A DNA stretch of 64,000 nucleotides, taken from contig CM040446.1 of assembly GCA_022749755.1 (NCBI GenBank), positions 15,710,367 through 15,774,366 of the forward strand. The letters are read 5' to 3'. The translations under genes and the position numbers were made by a program. Position 1 is the stretch's first letter; each line of letters starts with the position of its first letter. Positions 12,224 through 24,879 of the stretch are shown here, in pieces. A model generated the notes under the pieces. The model did not search any database. It saw only the letters and a program-made list of their open reading frames with translations, and was not told the origin of the DNA. The stretch is from Azadirachta indica. Its lineage: Eukaryota > Streptophyta > Magnoliopsida > Sapindales > Meliaceae.

Positions 12224-14677
12224 TTATCTCGGACCAGAAAGGCGCACAGCTGAAAGGTAAGCATCACTATTGCAGTCTGATGGACCCGAGGAAGTACCTT
12301 CTTCACTAATTGATTTAAAGAAACTTGAATAAAGACGAGCACCCAATGGTGAAGAAGTTGGAGGCTGAGGAACTGGGCAGAGACCTTCAAGCATTTGCAC
12401 TGCTTTTGTCATTGGTGGCCTTAGATGCATGTCTTCTTGTATGCACCACAATGCTACTTTGATAGCAGTATATACTCTGTCGTCATGATCACCTATGTTT
12501 AGTCTCGAATCAAGTATATCTCTGAGTTTTCCTTCTTCCATCATCTTGAATGCATAGGATGGGAAATGGGTTTTCTCCGAAGGTTCTGTCGGGTCAAAGT
12601 TTTTTCTGCCTCCAATGATCTCTAGCAACACCATCCCGTAGCTATAAACATCACTCTTCTCTGATATTGCATAGTTTGTAATCCATTCCGGTGCAAGGTA
12701 TCCTCTAGTGCCCCTTAGAGTTGTGAAAACATGACTTTGCTCTCGAGTCATCAGTTTTGCCAAGCCAAAATCTGAGACTTTAGCAAGAAAATTGTCATCA
12801 AGAAGCACATTCTCAGGTTTTATGTCACAGTGGACAATTTTTGCATCACAATCTTCATGGAGATAAGCCAGACCTTTTGCTGTACCCAAAGCTATATTAA
12901 ATCTGGTATCCCAATCTAGAAGGAACCCATCGTTGTTTTTCTTGAAGATCCACTTATCCAAAGATCCCTTTGCCATGAACTCATAAGCAAGAAGCCGATG
13001 AGTTCCTTCAGCACAGAAGCCTTTGAGCCTGACCAAGTGATGATGATGGATACTACCAATGATGCTAACTTCAGCTCTAAATTCTTTTTTGCCCTGACCA
13101 ATGCCTTCCAATTTCTTCACAGCCAGACGCGTTCCATCAGGGAGAACCCCTTGGTAAACTGAGCCAAACCCTCCTTGCCCGAGTTTCACAGAGAAGTTGT
13201 TAGTTGCAGTTTGAAGATCTTTGTAACTAAAACGGACTGGCATTCCAGATAAATTCTCCAAAAAGTTATCTTCTTCTGATGTCTCACGAGGAGACTCCGG
13301 CAATTTTTTCTTCTTCCTGAAGTACTTAATTCCCACATAAAGTAGACCTAGTATGACAACTACTGTCGAAATTACTATGATAACAACAACTGGGAAGTGC
13401 TTTTGGCTACTTCCAGACCCTCCACCATTTGTGGCACTGCCTTCACTCAATACCTTGATGTACGAAACAAATCCAGAGCCCTGATTGGTGCTTTGGAAGC
13501 TACCTATCCTATCAAACAAGAAACAGTTTGCCGAACTATTTTGGAAGAACAAAGCAATGCATGAACAGTTACCAAGGCAAGCGCCCTTGCAACCATTCAA
13601 ATCAGTTTTTGATGTGGAAGGTACAAATCCAAGTGCAAAATAATTGAGCCCATCTCCAGCATTCACAAGCTCTGTAGAACCCTTTGCGTGATCACAAGGA
13701 GAGACAATCCCAGTTTTGCAATTTCGGCTACTGAGAACTGAAGGGCACTGGCACTTGTTAGTACCAGAACAAATATAATATGCATCACAAGGTTCTGGTG
13801 TGCTGCATGCATTATTTGGTATTTTTGTATTTGAAGCACTACTTGACCCTCCGTTTTGGAGATTGTAGAACGAGATAAATCCATCATTCGCTAGAACTGC
13901 AATCCAAGTGGCATTTTCATCAGTATTATCCGAGAATATAAATTGCCACAATAAGACTTTGTTGTAATCATAGAATCTCCATGAATTTGCACTAAGAGAT
14001 GCCAAAACGACCTTTCCACCACCCTTGTTAATTGTTTTCCGCTCTTCCTTCCCCATAGACCAATAAGGTTGTGGAGTTAGGAAACCGGCAGAAAGAATCA
14101 TATCTCCAGACTTGATCTCCAGAAAGTAGCTCAAATTATTGGCACTTGGATCGCTTACAAGTTTCATTCCTTCTGTAAGATCCTGGTTTGATAAAAGGGT
14201 ATCTGTGGGATGGCTAAAGCTCTGCCAAATGATACTATTATCATTCCCAAGCAAAACCAGATTCCCTGAGTCCAGCAATTCCATTGCAGAAACTGATTGG
14301 CCACGGGCATCCAATGTCCAGGCAACACTTGCCCCTTTCTGTAAAGACACTTTACCTTCTTGATTGAACGCAAACTTGTCAGAGTTTGCAACAGGCAACC
14401 CTCTATTTGCAGTCCAGATAATTCTGGAACTGCCCATGTGCTTTATAACAAGCAGAAACAATGTAACATCATTTTCAGTAGTTTGGAAGCCAAACGCAAA
14501 ATCTGAGTTGTTAGACAACAGAAACAAACCATCATTATCAATCCAATTCATTTGGGATCCTTGAAACCCTGGAAGTATTTTTCCAATATTTCGAACACTA
14601 GCCATACAAGTTTGAGGGACAAAGATAAGAGATGCTGAAATGAAAAGGATGAGATGAATGAAATTCCGAGTTGCCAT
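12224..14677 (-). CDS. SD2-5: G-type lectin S-receptor-like serine/threonine kinase, SD2-5 type
   Basis: One uninterrupted exon encodes 817 residues. The ATG at 14677 is preferred; the longer open frame upstream starts only at TTG. The order is signal peptide (about 1-27), bulb-type mannose-binding lectin domain (about 40-200), a Cys-rich segment, and a PAN/apple-like domain (about 325-410, with NGCKGACLGNCSCIAL). A membrane helix follows at about 427-449, then a cytosolic kinase. Kinase landmarks are GQGGFG at 500-505, AVKK with the catalytic Lys at 521, HCDIKPEN with Asp618, DFG at 636-638 and GTRGYLAPEW. The catalytic loop is HCD rather than HRD, so this is a non-RD kinase, a class often linked to innate immune receptors. 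The match in length and layout to Arabidopsis At4g32300 is from memory. The ligand is unknown. Confidence 0.93.
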   Translation of the reverse strand: MATRNFIHLILFISASLIFVPQTCMASVRNIGKILPGFQGSQMNWIDNDGLFLLSNNSDFAFGFQTTENDVTLFLLVIKHMGSSRIIWTANRGLPVANSDKFAFNQEGKVSLQKGASVAWTLDARGQSVSAMELLDSGNLVLLGNDNSIIWQSFSHPTDTLLSNQDLTEGMKLVSDPSANNLSYFLEIKSGDMILSAGFLTPQPYWSMGKEERKTINKGGGKVVLASLSANSWRFYDYNKVLLWQFIFSDNTDENATWIAVLANDGFISFYNLQNGGSSSASNTKIPNNACSTPEPCDAYYICSGTNKCQCPSVLSSRNCKTGIVSPCDHAKGSTELVNAGDGLNYFALGFVPSTSKTDLNGCKGACLGNCSCIALFFQNSSANCFLFDRIGSFQSTNQGSGFVSYIKVLSEGSATNGGGSGSSQKHFPVVVIIVISTVVVILGLLYVGIKYFRKKKKLPESPRETSEEDNFLENLSGMPVRFSYKDLQTATNNFSVKLGQGGFGSVYQGVLPDGTRLAVKKLEGIGQGKKEFRAEVSIIGSIHHHHLVRLKGFCAEGTHRLLAYEFMAKGSLDKWIFKKNNDGFLLDWDTRFNIALGTAKGLAYLHEDCDAKIVHCDIKPENVLLDDNFLAKVSDFGLAKLMTREQSHVFTTLRGTRGYLAPEWITNYAISEKSDVYSYGMVLLEIIGGRKNFDPTEPSEKTHFPSYAFKMMEEGKLRDILDSRLNIGDHDDRVYTAIKVALWCIQEDMHLRPPMTKAVQMLEGLCPVPQPPTSSPLGARLYSSFFKSISEEGTSSGPSDCNSDAYLSAVRLSGPR

Positions 14678-16165
14678 GGCTTCACACAAGAAGCTAGAAT
14701 AAACAAGTCAAAGAAAAGAAGGAAACTTTGGCGTTAACCAAAGAAGATCAGAAAAAGAGAAGCCTTTTCCAAGTGTTTATAGACCAAATTGCCAATCACA
14801 AACTCTATATTAAGCAATTGAATGAACAAATTATCTTTAAACCTTATTGGAAAACTTGATTCCAGACAGTACAGCTCTCAATTTAACTCTGGTGGCAGAC
14901 AAGGAGAATTCTCAAGTACTCGAATTAACATAACAAATTAAGAATAGTAGAGAATTTTCACATTTGAAAGGTACACGTATGGATGCCAAATAAGGATCAA
15001 AGAAGTATCTCTTAAACTCTCTGGGCATAAAAGATAGAAAATCCAAAAATTGCAAAACAAGGAAAAAAAATAAAGAGAAATTTGTACAATAAAGCATTGC
15101 CGACCCGAGACAGAACCTAGAACAGAAAATTCAACGCAAAACACAGCGGCAAGTTGACTCCTGATGGCAACTCTTCACATTTATTCATCCCTGGTATGAT
15201 AAAGACCCACTTGAATTTAAGTCAACAAAACATTGGACAGCAAATGGGTACTCCTCATTTGGCCATAAAATAGAAGAGCAAGTTGCAGAATACACGGAAT
15301 AGGAAGTGAAAATAAACAAAACCAGATTGAAAGGAAGCAGTTTTCTTACGAATAGCAGCAATTAATAGAAGACACAGGCATAGGAGGAGATGAAACTGGG
15401 TGAGTAATAAATAAATGGGTACAAGAAAGGTTAGCTCTCACCTCATTCTGATGGTGAGTTTGGAGAAAGCAACAAGTGAATTTGCAGACATGGGTATGGT
15501 ATATCACTGGCTTTTTGCCAACATCTGTTTATGCTTTTGTCACAAGGATTTGGAGAGATCTGTGTGTCTTTGTCTTGGCGTCTTCGCTGGAGATGAGAAT
15601 GGGATGATGACATTAATGAAGAGTAGAGAGAACTGTCAAAATATATTGGTTTTATTTGGACTCGCAGATCCAGTGACGACATAACACTTTTAAAGAGTTT
15701 AGTCAAAACTTCCTGTCATTCATCAAAATCGTACAAAATTACTGTTATAAACATTTTACAAGTTGACATCTGCAAAATAATTTTGTGATATCATCAATAT
15801 TTTGTTAAAATTCAAATAAAAAAAAAAACAATCTTTTACGTGTTTAAAACCATTATTTTTCAACTCAATAGTAATATTATCATCCACCCGTTTGTTCTCA
15901 CATAGTAAGTCAGTCGGGGAGAACCATCAAATTATAGAGCAATTTTTTTTTAAGAAATAATTAGTTAATTACAAAGATAATAGTTAATTATCATTAAATT
16001 GAATTGAATTGGAATATTAGTAGAGACACAAAATTTATTTTGTTTTGCCATTTTCTGAAACAATTGAAAACTTAATACAATGTGATTTTATTATTATTTT
16101 ACTAGATGTAAAATAATTGTAATTAATATAGTAAGCAGATGGAAGACGGGACGGGGCAGGGCAGC

Positions 16166-16207
16166 TAAGCTACGCTAAGCTAAGCTAAGCTAAGCTAAGC
16201 TAAGCTA
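16166..16207. repeat. AGCTA pentanucleotide microsatellite
   Basis: About eight copies of a five-base unit run in tandem, with one interrupted copy near the left edge. A poly(T) run follows immediately. Confidence 0.8.
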
Positions 16208-17600
16208 ACCTTTTTTTTTTTTTTTGGGGGTGGAAAAAAGAAGAAAAAAAAAAAATAAACGCCATTTATTTTTAACAGGGAAAGGAGGGTGGACGAGTAA
16301 GTCAAGCTTTTGCAAACAATTCATATCCTCCCTCTTCTGGTTCACCTCCGGCGTCTACTGTCTAAGCAACTTGTACGTTTCTGTGGGTCCCATTCTTCAC
16401 TTCCCCATTTTACCCCGCCCGTGTCCCAATGCTTTTTTTTTTTTACGTTAAATTAAAATGGTCTTATTTTTGTTTTATCACATCTTATGAAATTTGTTAT
16501 GTTGTAATTATGTTTATAATTAAAATAAAAAAGAAAAAAAAGAAAAAGAAAATGCGATAACTTTACTTTTAAGGTATCAATCAATTTCAATCTACTAATG
16601 TTCAAATTCAAGAACATTTTTGTACTAAGTACATTTTAGTGACTATAAAATTACGATAGAATCTGATGCATTACTGTTAATATTAATATAATCCCAATAA
16701 AGGAAAAACTTTAGTATTACAGTTCATGCACCATATGCTTTTTAAACATCATAGTACTGCACAAACTTTGACATGATAAAAAATTCTTCCATTTCCATAT
16801 TAATATAATTATTATTTTAAAAAAACAAAAAAACAAAAAATGAAAATAATTATAATAGTTGGGTGGATGTAAATTCATATCATCGGCCCTTTTCTTTCTT
16901 CATCATTGGAAACAACAAAATTCGGAATCTTTAGTCCAATTCGTTTGCTTTTAACAAAATATTTAAATACCAATAAGAAATAACAAAAATAAATATTGGT
17001 TTGGTTTCTCATTTCGGTGACCCGATAAAAATGACAGTATAACTATGTTAATCAACACGTGTCACTTGACACTCAGTAAACATGTATATCAAATTATTTT
17101 CATAATTAATCTTAAATATAATCTGTTTTAATTTAATATTGTTTGGATAATTTCGATGTATATACATAATCAATTGAATGATTTTTTGCATCAAAGAACA
17201 ATGTTATTTCAAATCCTGCTATTTTGAATGATTTCTGCCCTAAATTTTTTAGGAGCATTGTAATGATAACGACAGAAGTTAGGTTAATTAAACTAATATT
17301 TTGAAATAAAAAAATTTGCTCACATATATCAAGAAAACAAAAGGGCCCGAATCAAGGAGAGATCTGTTCTGTGTATCGTATCGTAATAAAAAAAAAATAA
17401 TTATATTATATCTAAAATAATATTAATAAAGTATTATATGAGTTTTGAAAATTGGCGTGGATGATATGATACAACATACATACATACATGCCCACCTTAT
17501 TCTCATGGACCAAATTAATCTTGTTTGATTTAATAATATAATTAATGACCATTTTTTTTAAGACTGTGAATTTTAACTTACCATTTTTCTTTAATTTATA

Positions 17601-17620
17601 CCTCCTCCTCCTCCTCCTCC

Positions 17621-17653
<33 letters not shown>

Positions 17654-17661
17654 TATTATTA
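17601..17661. repeat. Compound trinucleotide microsatellite (CTC)n(TTA)n
   Basis: A run of CTC triplets passes directly into a run of TTA triplets, followed by poly(T). Confidence 0.8.
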
Positions 17662-20600
17662 TTTTTTTTTTAATTTATTGGACAGGAAATAAATTAGTAA
17701 AAGGGTTAGATTTGATGGGAATGGTTGAGACTCGAAGAGGTGGTAATTTGGCTCAAATTTCTTTTCAAAATATAGTTTTAGTCGCACCAATCGGTAAGTA
17801 CTTAATCAGTCATTGGAACAATAAATAAGTTTCCCCTAATATATTATATCTTATTATATTATATATATTATATAATGTAACATGATCCCAGTTAACCATA
17901 CTTAATTAACATTATCACTCCTAACCAATCAAATGCTTAGATCTAAAAATTGACTGGACCACCAAGTGAAAATAATAATAATTATTATTTTTTACAATCA
18001 AAATTATATATATATATATATATATATTACATGAATAGATTCACGATTTCATATTTTTACACAATTATTTATATCGTTAAATTTATATACTTTTAACGAT
18101 TAATATTCAATATAACATCTATAATTAATATGTAATTAATAAATTATAATTAATACATATATCATATTTAACTTCAATCATTAAAAATGTAAGTATATAT
18201 ATTATCATATATATTTATATAATTTTTATAATATTAAATAAATAATTAATCCATTGTACTTTCAAATTGGGGTAAAATCCTCCCAAAAGTCGATGAGAGG
18301 ATATAAACAAATTAATGTTTATAACATTATAAAATGTTTTGTATTTTTTTATAGAAGAAGTAATTATTGTACTCATTATTCATTAAGATACGTTTACATT
18401 AATAAAGTATAGTTTTGAGAAATATCATAATATATTGAGAGTAATGAGAAAGTTAAGGAAGTTGCAATTTATAATCTCAAAGCATGCATTTATAAAAAGA
18501 TGAAAAATTTTGTCAAAATCTCATTAAAATTCGACATCGAGGTCGAGGCTACATATATATGAGCGGCAGGAGGCATTACCATACCAAACGGCAAATTAAA
18601 GCAACAACTACCCCCCATCCATATAAGTAAGTAAATAATTTATATATATACATATTTGTCCCTCTTTAATTAATTAACTTGTTCGGTTATGTAATCAAAA
18701 AAATATTTAACATCTAATTAATTATTAAAAGTAATTTAATAATATGGTAATTAACATTATATATCTTGGCATAACATACTCAAGCTGTCTGCAATAGGAG
18801 AACACAGAGCCAGCAAGGCACCAATGAATGAGAATTTGGTAGCAGAAGGAGACATGAATTTTTGGCCACGTGTTCTTCAGGCAACATTTTAAGAGTTTCT
18901 TCACGTGCATGGGATTCTTATATATACATAATAAATATATATCATGCAGATGAGATGCTGCAACAATAGTTTATTTACTTATTACTTCACTAGCTGTAAC
19001 TCAACATAACATTTATTATTAATTTCTACAATAAAATCAATTAACTTTTGTGTCTTTTTTTTTTTTTTTAATTTTGTTACTGATACATGATCATATTTTA
19101 AATGCAAATTATCTTTGGTTTAATTCTACATACGACAGAACGTAGATTCCTTGATTTGTATATTCTTTTTGTCAACTATCCTTTTATAAGTATTCTATAA
19201 TTGTGATATCGCATTAGTCCATCAACGAATTTAATATATATTAAGTATATTTTAATTTAAAAATACTTTTTATTTATTAATAATAACAATAATGTGTGCT
19301 AATTTAAAAAATTTAAATACAAAATTTTTCATACTAATTAATGATGTATGTATCACATGTTAATCCTGTCATTGATATAACAAATATATAACATTACTTA
19401 GTAATATTTAATAATGTTTAAAAATAGAAGTACTGTTTATATATATCGTTATGATATAAAATGTATATTGTAATTAATATGGCACTTAAAACATAATTTG
19501 TTAAGTAGATGGAAAAATTAGAAAACAATCCTCAGGAGTCAATTTCACTTCCATATAAAATACATAGTGGTTGAAATCATTTATGCATGTCTATTAATGC
19601 GAACCTTAGGTTTACGATGATCATGATTAAATTGTTACAATTGCATGTCAACCACGATAACCCATATATATATATATATATATATAACGTGTAGAAGCCA
19701 TAATTAATTAACGTTGTAATACAATGCCACATTACTAATATAGTACATATGCCTAAGCCTAACTAATGAATTGAATAATTTTAATTAGTTAATTAATTAT
19801 TACTTATCGGTTCTCATCAGTAATCCATGATCATTAAATAAACGTGGTACGACCAATTAATAATTCCAAAAAACAAGAAAAAAAAAGAAAAAAGAAAAAA
19901 GAAAAAGAAATTCAAAAATCGAGATTGCAAATCTTCGTGCAACAGCAACTACTTAATTTTGATCTTATTCATGCCTGACTCATCACAATGATATCTCATC
20001 TCATCCAAGTTTAATTTTCGAGATTGGAGATGTGAACATGTGACTTCCATTTCTTTACTATCATTAAATTCTTCTAGAATAATTCATATATATTGTAATG
20101 CTCACCAACTTCGTATCTATTTATTAATTAATTCGTTACCTTAATTATAATTTATAATTCTAGAATTAATCCCATGCATATGGATCCACATATACTGATG
20201 CATATGCAATCGACAGATTTCAAGATCTCTTAGGATATAATTTATTATAAATTTATTAAAGACAAAAAAAAAAAAAAAAAAAAAAAACAATTTGTGCTCG
20301 CTTTTGACTTAAGAAATACAAAAATTCCTTACCTTCGCCCATTATGGAAGCATCCTTCAATTAAATAAGATGCAGTGCAATGGTCATAATGCCGTCAATA
20401 TGATATCAAAAGTCTTAGGTTTAGGAATATATAACTTATTGAAACTATATATATTTATCTGAGGTGATCCATTGAGTACTTATTATTTATATATATTCAA
20501 ATTTGTTAAATTTTATATAACATATCTCAAGTTCTTCTTCTTTTTTTTTTTAATTTATTAATTAGGTGGATATATTATAACATAGTCAAGTTCGTGTTTA

Positions 20601-21880
20601 AATTTTTAACTAGACGATTAATCTTTTTTTCCTACGAACATTTATATTTTTAAACGTCAATTTTATAAAATACGAACGTCTGTATATAAAAATTTGTCAA
20701 CGTGAAATAAAACACTAATGTAATGAATTAATTACACAAAATACTTTGAAAATGTCACAACAACCAACCAATGAAGGGGATGGAGGTCATTGAGGGGTAA
20801 TTTTCTTGCAACTGGCTTTGAAAGAGCTTTAACTTTTGGAGATGGGAGTGCGGGAGTGTTTGAAAGACAAATTCATCAACTTTTACTTAAAATATATGGA
20901 TTATATTGATTAGGTGATTTTTAAAATTTACAAGTTTCCACAACCAACATCAAATTTGGTTGACACGCAACACACACACACACAATAATAATAATAATAA
21001 TAATAATAATATATATTTACTAATTCGCAAGATGACTTATTCTTCAGTTTAGGCAATCACCCACTATACATATCCATTTTATTTTGTTTTATTTTTCTTT
21101 TGGGTTGTATAAAAGCATTGTAGTGGCCCAAGCTGTGCAATTGACATATATGTAAGCCCACTTAAATAACGGTAACACTCAATTCGCTTAACAACCACCG
21201 GGCCAAAGCCCACAACGCAATCTGTTTTATTCTTCTCCTTCTTCAGCCTCTTAATTTTTACAGTAATTTTTTTGCCACTCAAAAACACAATTCACCATCT
21301 TTACATATGCAATTTAAAATATTTTGTTTCATTTTTATTTTTTTTTTTAATTCTTTTGCTTGTTGTTTGTTTTTTATACCATTCCATAGCAGCAAGAATA
21401 ACAGGATGGTTTAATTTGTTGAACTCTTGTCTTTTCTAAATCAATAACTTTCAATTACAATATAGGTTATGTTATATATTGTGCCTAACTACCTAGTTAG
21501 ATGTGAAGAAGACCAAAATAGAAAATCATGTTACAACCCACCAAATATTCATAAAAATAAAAATTTTAAACGAGATCAATCTCATCATGCAATTACACGA
21601 TAGAAAGTCCATAATTACAGATACATGCGGTTCAAATTATAACTGGGCTAGCAGTGTGCCCTGACTTTGACTCATAAAAATTTTTAAATTCGTATATATA
21701 TATATATATATATTTTAAAGAATGATGATTTTGCCTTTTAATTTATACATTATTTTAAAATTCAGTTCATCAAACTATCCTATTCTGACTACGCACTGCA
21801 CATACATGCTATATTAAAAGATATTGTTTTATTACATAATTGGTTGGATAGTATAATAAGGTGGGTTTTATTTCTATACA

Positions 21881-22247
21881 CACGTGCATGATCGGTATTT
21901 GTCGAGCTTCTCACGTGCGAGATTAGTTAATCATACACACGTGGCGACACGATAAATCTTTTCTTCAAAGACACATGACCAAAATAAAACTGTGTACTTG
22001 CCTCCATTTGATCTGTCCAATAAACCGTATCCTTCTGCGTTGAGTTGTCTTTTACCTTATCTTACGCGTATCCACGTGCGTTTATTGTCTGCCCGCGTCC
22101 ACGTGTCCCCTCCCCACGACTTCTGCTGACGATCTAACCGGGTCCTTCCTCGCTAACTTACTGCAGTTACAACACCAGCAAACGAATAATCAATTGCCAC
22201 GTGAGCAGAGAACGGCGGGAACTTTTAACTCACGTGGGAATCACGTG
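21881..22247 (+). promoter_or_regulatory. Cluster of eight G-box (CACGTG) elements upstream of the NT-C2 gene
   Basis: Perfect CACGTG palindromes start at 21881, 21912, 21938, 22073, 22100, 22198, 22231 and 22242, within 550 bases of the ATG at 22422. Several have flanks typical of ABA-response elements (ACGTGGC, CACGTGTC). G-boxes bind bZIP and bHLH factors such as ABF/AREB and PIF. That the cluster drives the gene to its right is inferred from position. Confidence 0.7.
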
Positions 22248-22421
22248 AGTTTCCTCATGTTTTAGAAGCTGCGGTTGGCTCACACGGAAACACGGCCTGG
22301 CATTTCTTATCTTATTAGGCCATGCATTGCTGTCACCGACCCCATTTAGTATTCTTCTTCTCTCTTTTAATTTTATGAATTTAATTTAACGTATCTGTTT
22401 GTTGAAATTCCCGCGAGAACG

Positions 22422-24879
22422 ATGAAGTGGTCGTTGTCAAGGCCGCCGGCGGGGGCTGCGAAGAGACTCCACGTGAAGGTGAGGCCATTAAAGCTCGAGG
22501 GGTTTTCTAAGGTAGAAGATGAAACAGAGACAAGTGTGGTTGTTGAAATGAAATGGAACAGACCCAAGTCTGTTTTTGTTCCATTTTATCGATCGTCGTC
22601 GACGAAGGGGAATAAAAATTCTACTAGTCAAAGATTGTTGAGAAGAGGTAGTAAGTACGTCGAATGGGACGACGAATTCGAGAGTGTATGCGACTTCTCG
22701 ATCGTATCCAAAGATGGTTCCCTTGGTCCCTGGGGCATTTCATTTACTGTCGTATTTATTGTAAGTTTTTTCCTTATTCATCTTCGTTAATTTAGAGAAA
22801 AACAATATGGGGGTTTTGGATTATAAATTAGTAGAAATCATTTTATTTTAACTAATAAAATAGTTTAATAAATAAATTATGGTAATATTAATACAGGTAG
22901 AGAATGCAGAATCAAAGACTAGAAGGGCAGTATTAGGAAAAGCTTCGCTTAATTTAGCGGAAGTTGCAGAGAAGATGGAATCGGAGGCTGAAAGAAAGCT
23001 TTCCCTCACTTCAAAAGTTGACGATGTGGCCGACGAAGTCACCCTCTTGGTAAGTTCATTTTTCATCTATTTTGTCCTTTTTCTGTTATTTAAAGCTACG
23101 TACGTAATAGAAAAAGAAACCCAATTAGCCAAATTTTCTTTAATAAATGCCGAATCCGTTATTCACCCAACTGTATATATTTGCTGCTTGAGAAAGCTAT
23201 CTACCATCATATTAAGATACAGTCAAAGTAAGAACTCAGCGGAAGCAATTTACCCGACAATATATCAATATTAAGCTAATGTTTAATCAAACGATTAGGT
23301 AGAAATCAATTTGATAATTAATTCATATTAAGATTCATGAAGATTGATATTTTTACAGGTAAGCGTGAGCTTTGCCGAGGTCAGAAACTCTCAAGAATCA
23401 ATAGGACTCGTTCAAAACTCGGCCGAGTCGGACAAAGGTGACGCGTTCTTTAAAAGGGTGGTAGATTTGACGGGCTACAAGAAGAAAAAGAAAGGAAATA
23501 ACGGTCGAAATGATCAAGGGAGTTCTTGTGAATCGGACGAGTCAGCAATTGTTGACTCAGATGGACACACAGGGAACGAATCCACTACAGGGACTGAGTT
23601 GGGATCGTCTTCTAGCTCGCAAACTCAGGTTGACCCGGTCAGAACAGATGGGTTCTTTTCATGGAAGAAAAGGCGTTTGAGTTTCAGACAGTCAAAGAAG
23701 AAAGGAGGGCCCTTGATTAAAGAGACCAGAGATAGCCAGGTCAACAATGACGTGGATACTGTTGCTGATCGCCAACACAACAACTGTTCCTCCGTTGACT
23801 CCATCACATCCGGCGCCCTGAGGGTACGTCTCTGCTAAAAAAGAAATGCTTTGACGGTGTCCATTTGACGTTTTAAATTAGTGAAGATTAACATTACTTT
23901 AATCATTTTGGGGTTTTTATAATTTTTGCAGAAAGCAGACGCCGCCGAAATTTCTTCGGAAAATGACAGTGGAAACTGGGAATTGAAAGAACTAGTCAGC
24001 AGAGATGGGCAAACAAAGCTGAAAGCTAACGTTTTCTTCGCTTCGTTTGATCAACGGAGCGAGAAAGCAGCCGGTGAAGGCGCCTGCACAACATTAGTTG
24101 CAGTCATTGCACACTGGCTTCATTCAAACCAAGATTACATGCCAACGAGACAGCAATACGACAAACTCATAACACAGGGTTCCTCAGATTGGCGAATGCT
24201 TTGCAGCAACGAAGCATACGCAAATTTCTTCCCTGATAAACATTTTGATCTCGAGACAGTGTTAGAAGCTGGCATTCATCCTATTACCGTCTTGCCCGAT
24301 AAATCTTTTACAGGCTTTTTCAACCCGGAAAAATTTGAAACTTTGAAGGGAGCCATGTCTTTTGATGAAATATGGGATGAAATCAATAACCATACTGAAG
24401 AATTCCAGCCAGGGATTTACATAGTTAGTTGGAATGATCATTTTTTTGTGTTGAAAGTTGAAGCAAATGCATATTATATTATTGATTCATTAGGTGAGCG
24501 GCTCTTTGAGGGATGCAGTCAATCGTACATATTAAAGTTTGATGACACTAGTTTGATGTATGGGAAAGTGGCAAGAGAAGAGAGTGGCTCCGAGGAAAAG
24601 GTTGAGGAAGAAAAGGCAAGCTGCAAGGGGGAGGAAAGTGAAGAGATGATTTGCAGTGGGAAAGGGTGTTGCAAAGAGTATATTAAAAGATTTCTTGCTG
24701 CTATACCACTTGTGGAGCTTGAGATTGAAGAGAAAAAAGGAACAGTTTCTCCCATTTGTCTTCACCAGAGATTACAGATTGATTTCCATTATAGTTCCTC
24801 TTCTGCTACAACATCTTCTTCTTCTTCTCCTGCGACTTCTTCCAATTTCTCCCTCTTCTCCAGTGAAGAGTCAAACTGA
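22422..24879 (+). CDS. EEIG1/EHBP1 N-terminal (NT-C2) domain protein
   Basis: Four exons (22422-22760, 22897-23049, 23359-23823, 23932-24879) join at phase 0 to give 634 residues. Residues 1 to about 180 form an NT-C2 domain: RLHVKVRPLKLEG near the start, VEWDDEF in the middle, then the strand pair GISFTVVFI and RAVLGKASLNLAEVAE. A Ser/Lys-rich linker contains a charged patch at FFSWKKRRLSFR. The C-terminal block (about 345-560) has EGACTTLVAVIAHWLHSN, SSDWRMLC and FPDKHFDLETVLEAGIHPI, as I recall from Arabidopsis At2g25460, At3g11760 and At5g04860. NT-C2 domains are thought to target membranes or bind small GTPases, but the plant function is unclear. The extreme C-terminus is a Ser-rich tail. 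Eight G-boxes upstream suggest ABA or light regulation. Confidence 0.88.

Larger units (their letters stand above)
14678..22421. other. Long AT-rich intergenic region between the SD2-5 kinase and the NT-C2 gene
   Basis: From 14678 to about 15700 is the leader and promoter side of the receptor kinase; a leader intron is possible but not provable here. The remainder is mostly AT-rich DNA with simple repeats: AGCTA pentamers near 16166-16207, CTC and TAT trinucleotides at about 17601-17660, AT runs near 18008, 19665 and 21695, and an (A)25 tract near 20262. A small GC-richer patch at 18757-18910 holds two CACGTG boxes and a 32-codon signal-peptide-like ORF on the minus strand. The last 550 bases form a G-box-rich promoter, listed separately. 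Confidence 0.6.

Noticed and set aside
14139..14564. Plus-strand ORFs inside the receptor kinase
   Set aside because: Antisense shadows of the 817-codon kinase frame.
15415..15684. 89-codon plus-strand ORF upstream of the SD2-5 kinase
   Set aside because: No family motif; it lies in the likely leader/promoter of the minus-strand kinase gene and is best read as chance.
18796..18880. Possible microRNA-398-like hairpin (GAGAACAC pairing with GTGTTCTT)
   Set aside because: Only eight paired bases with poor pairing outside them, and the candidate mature sequence differs from the known one at several sites.
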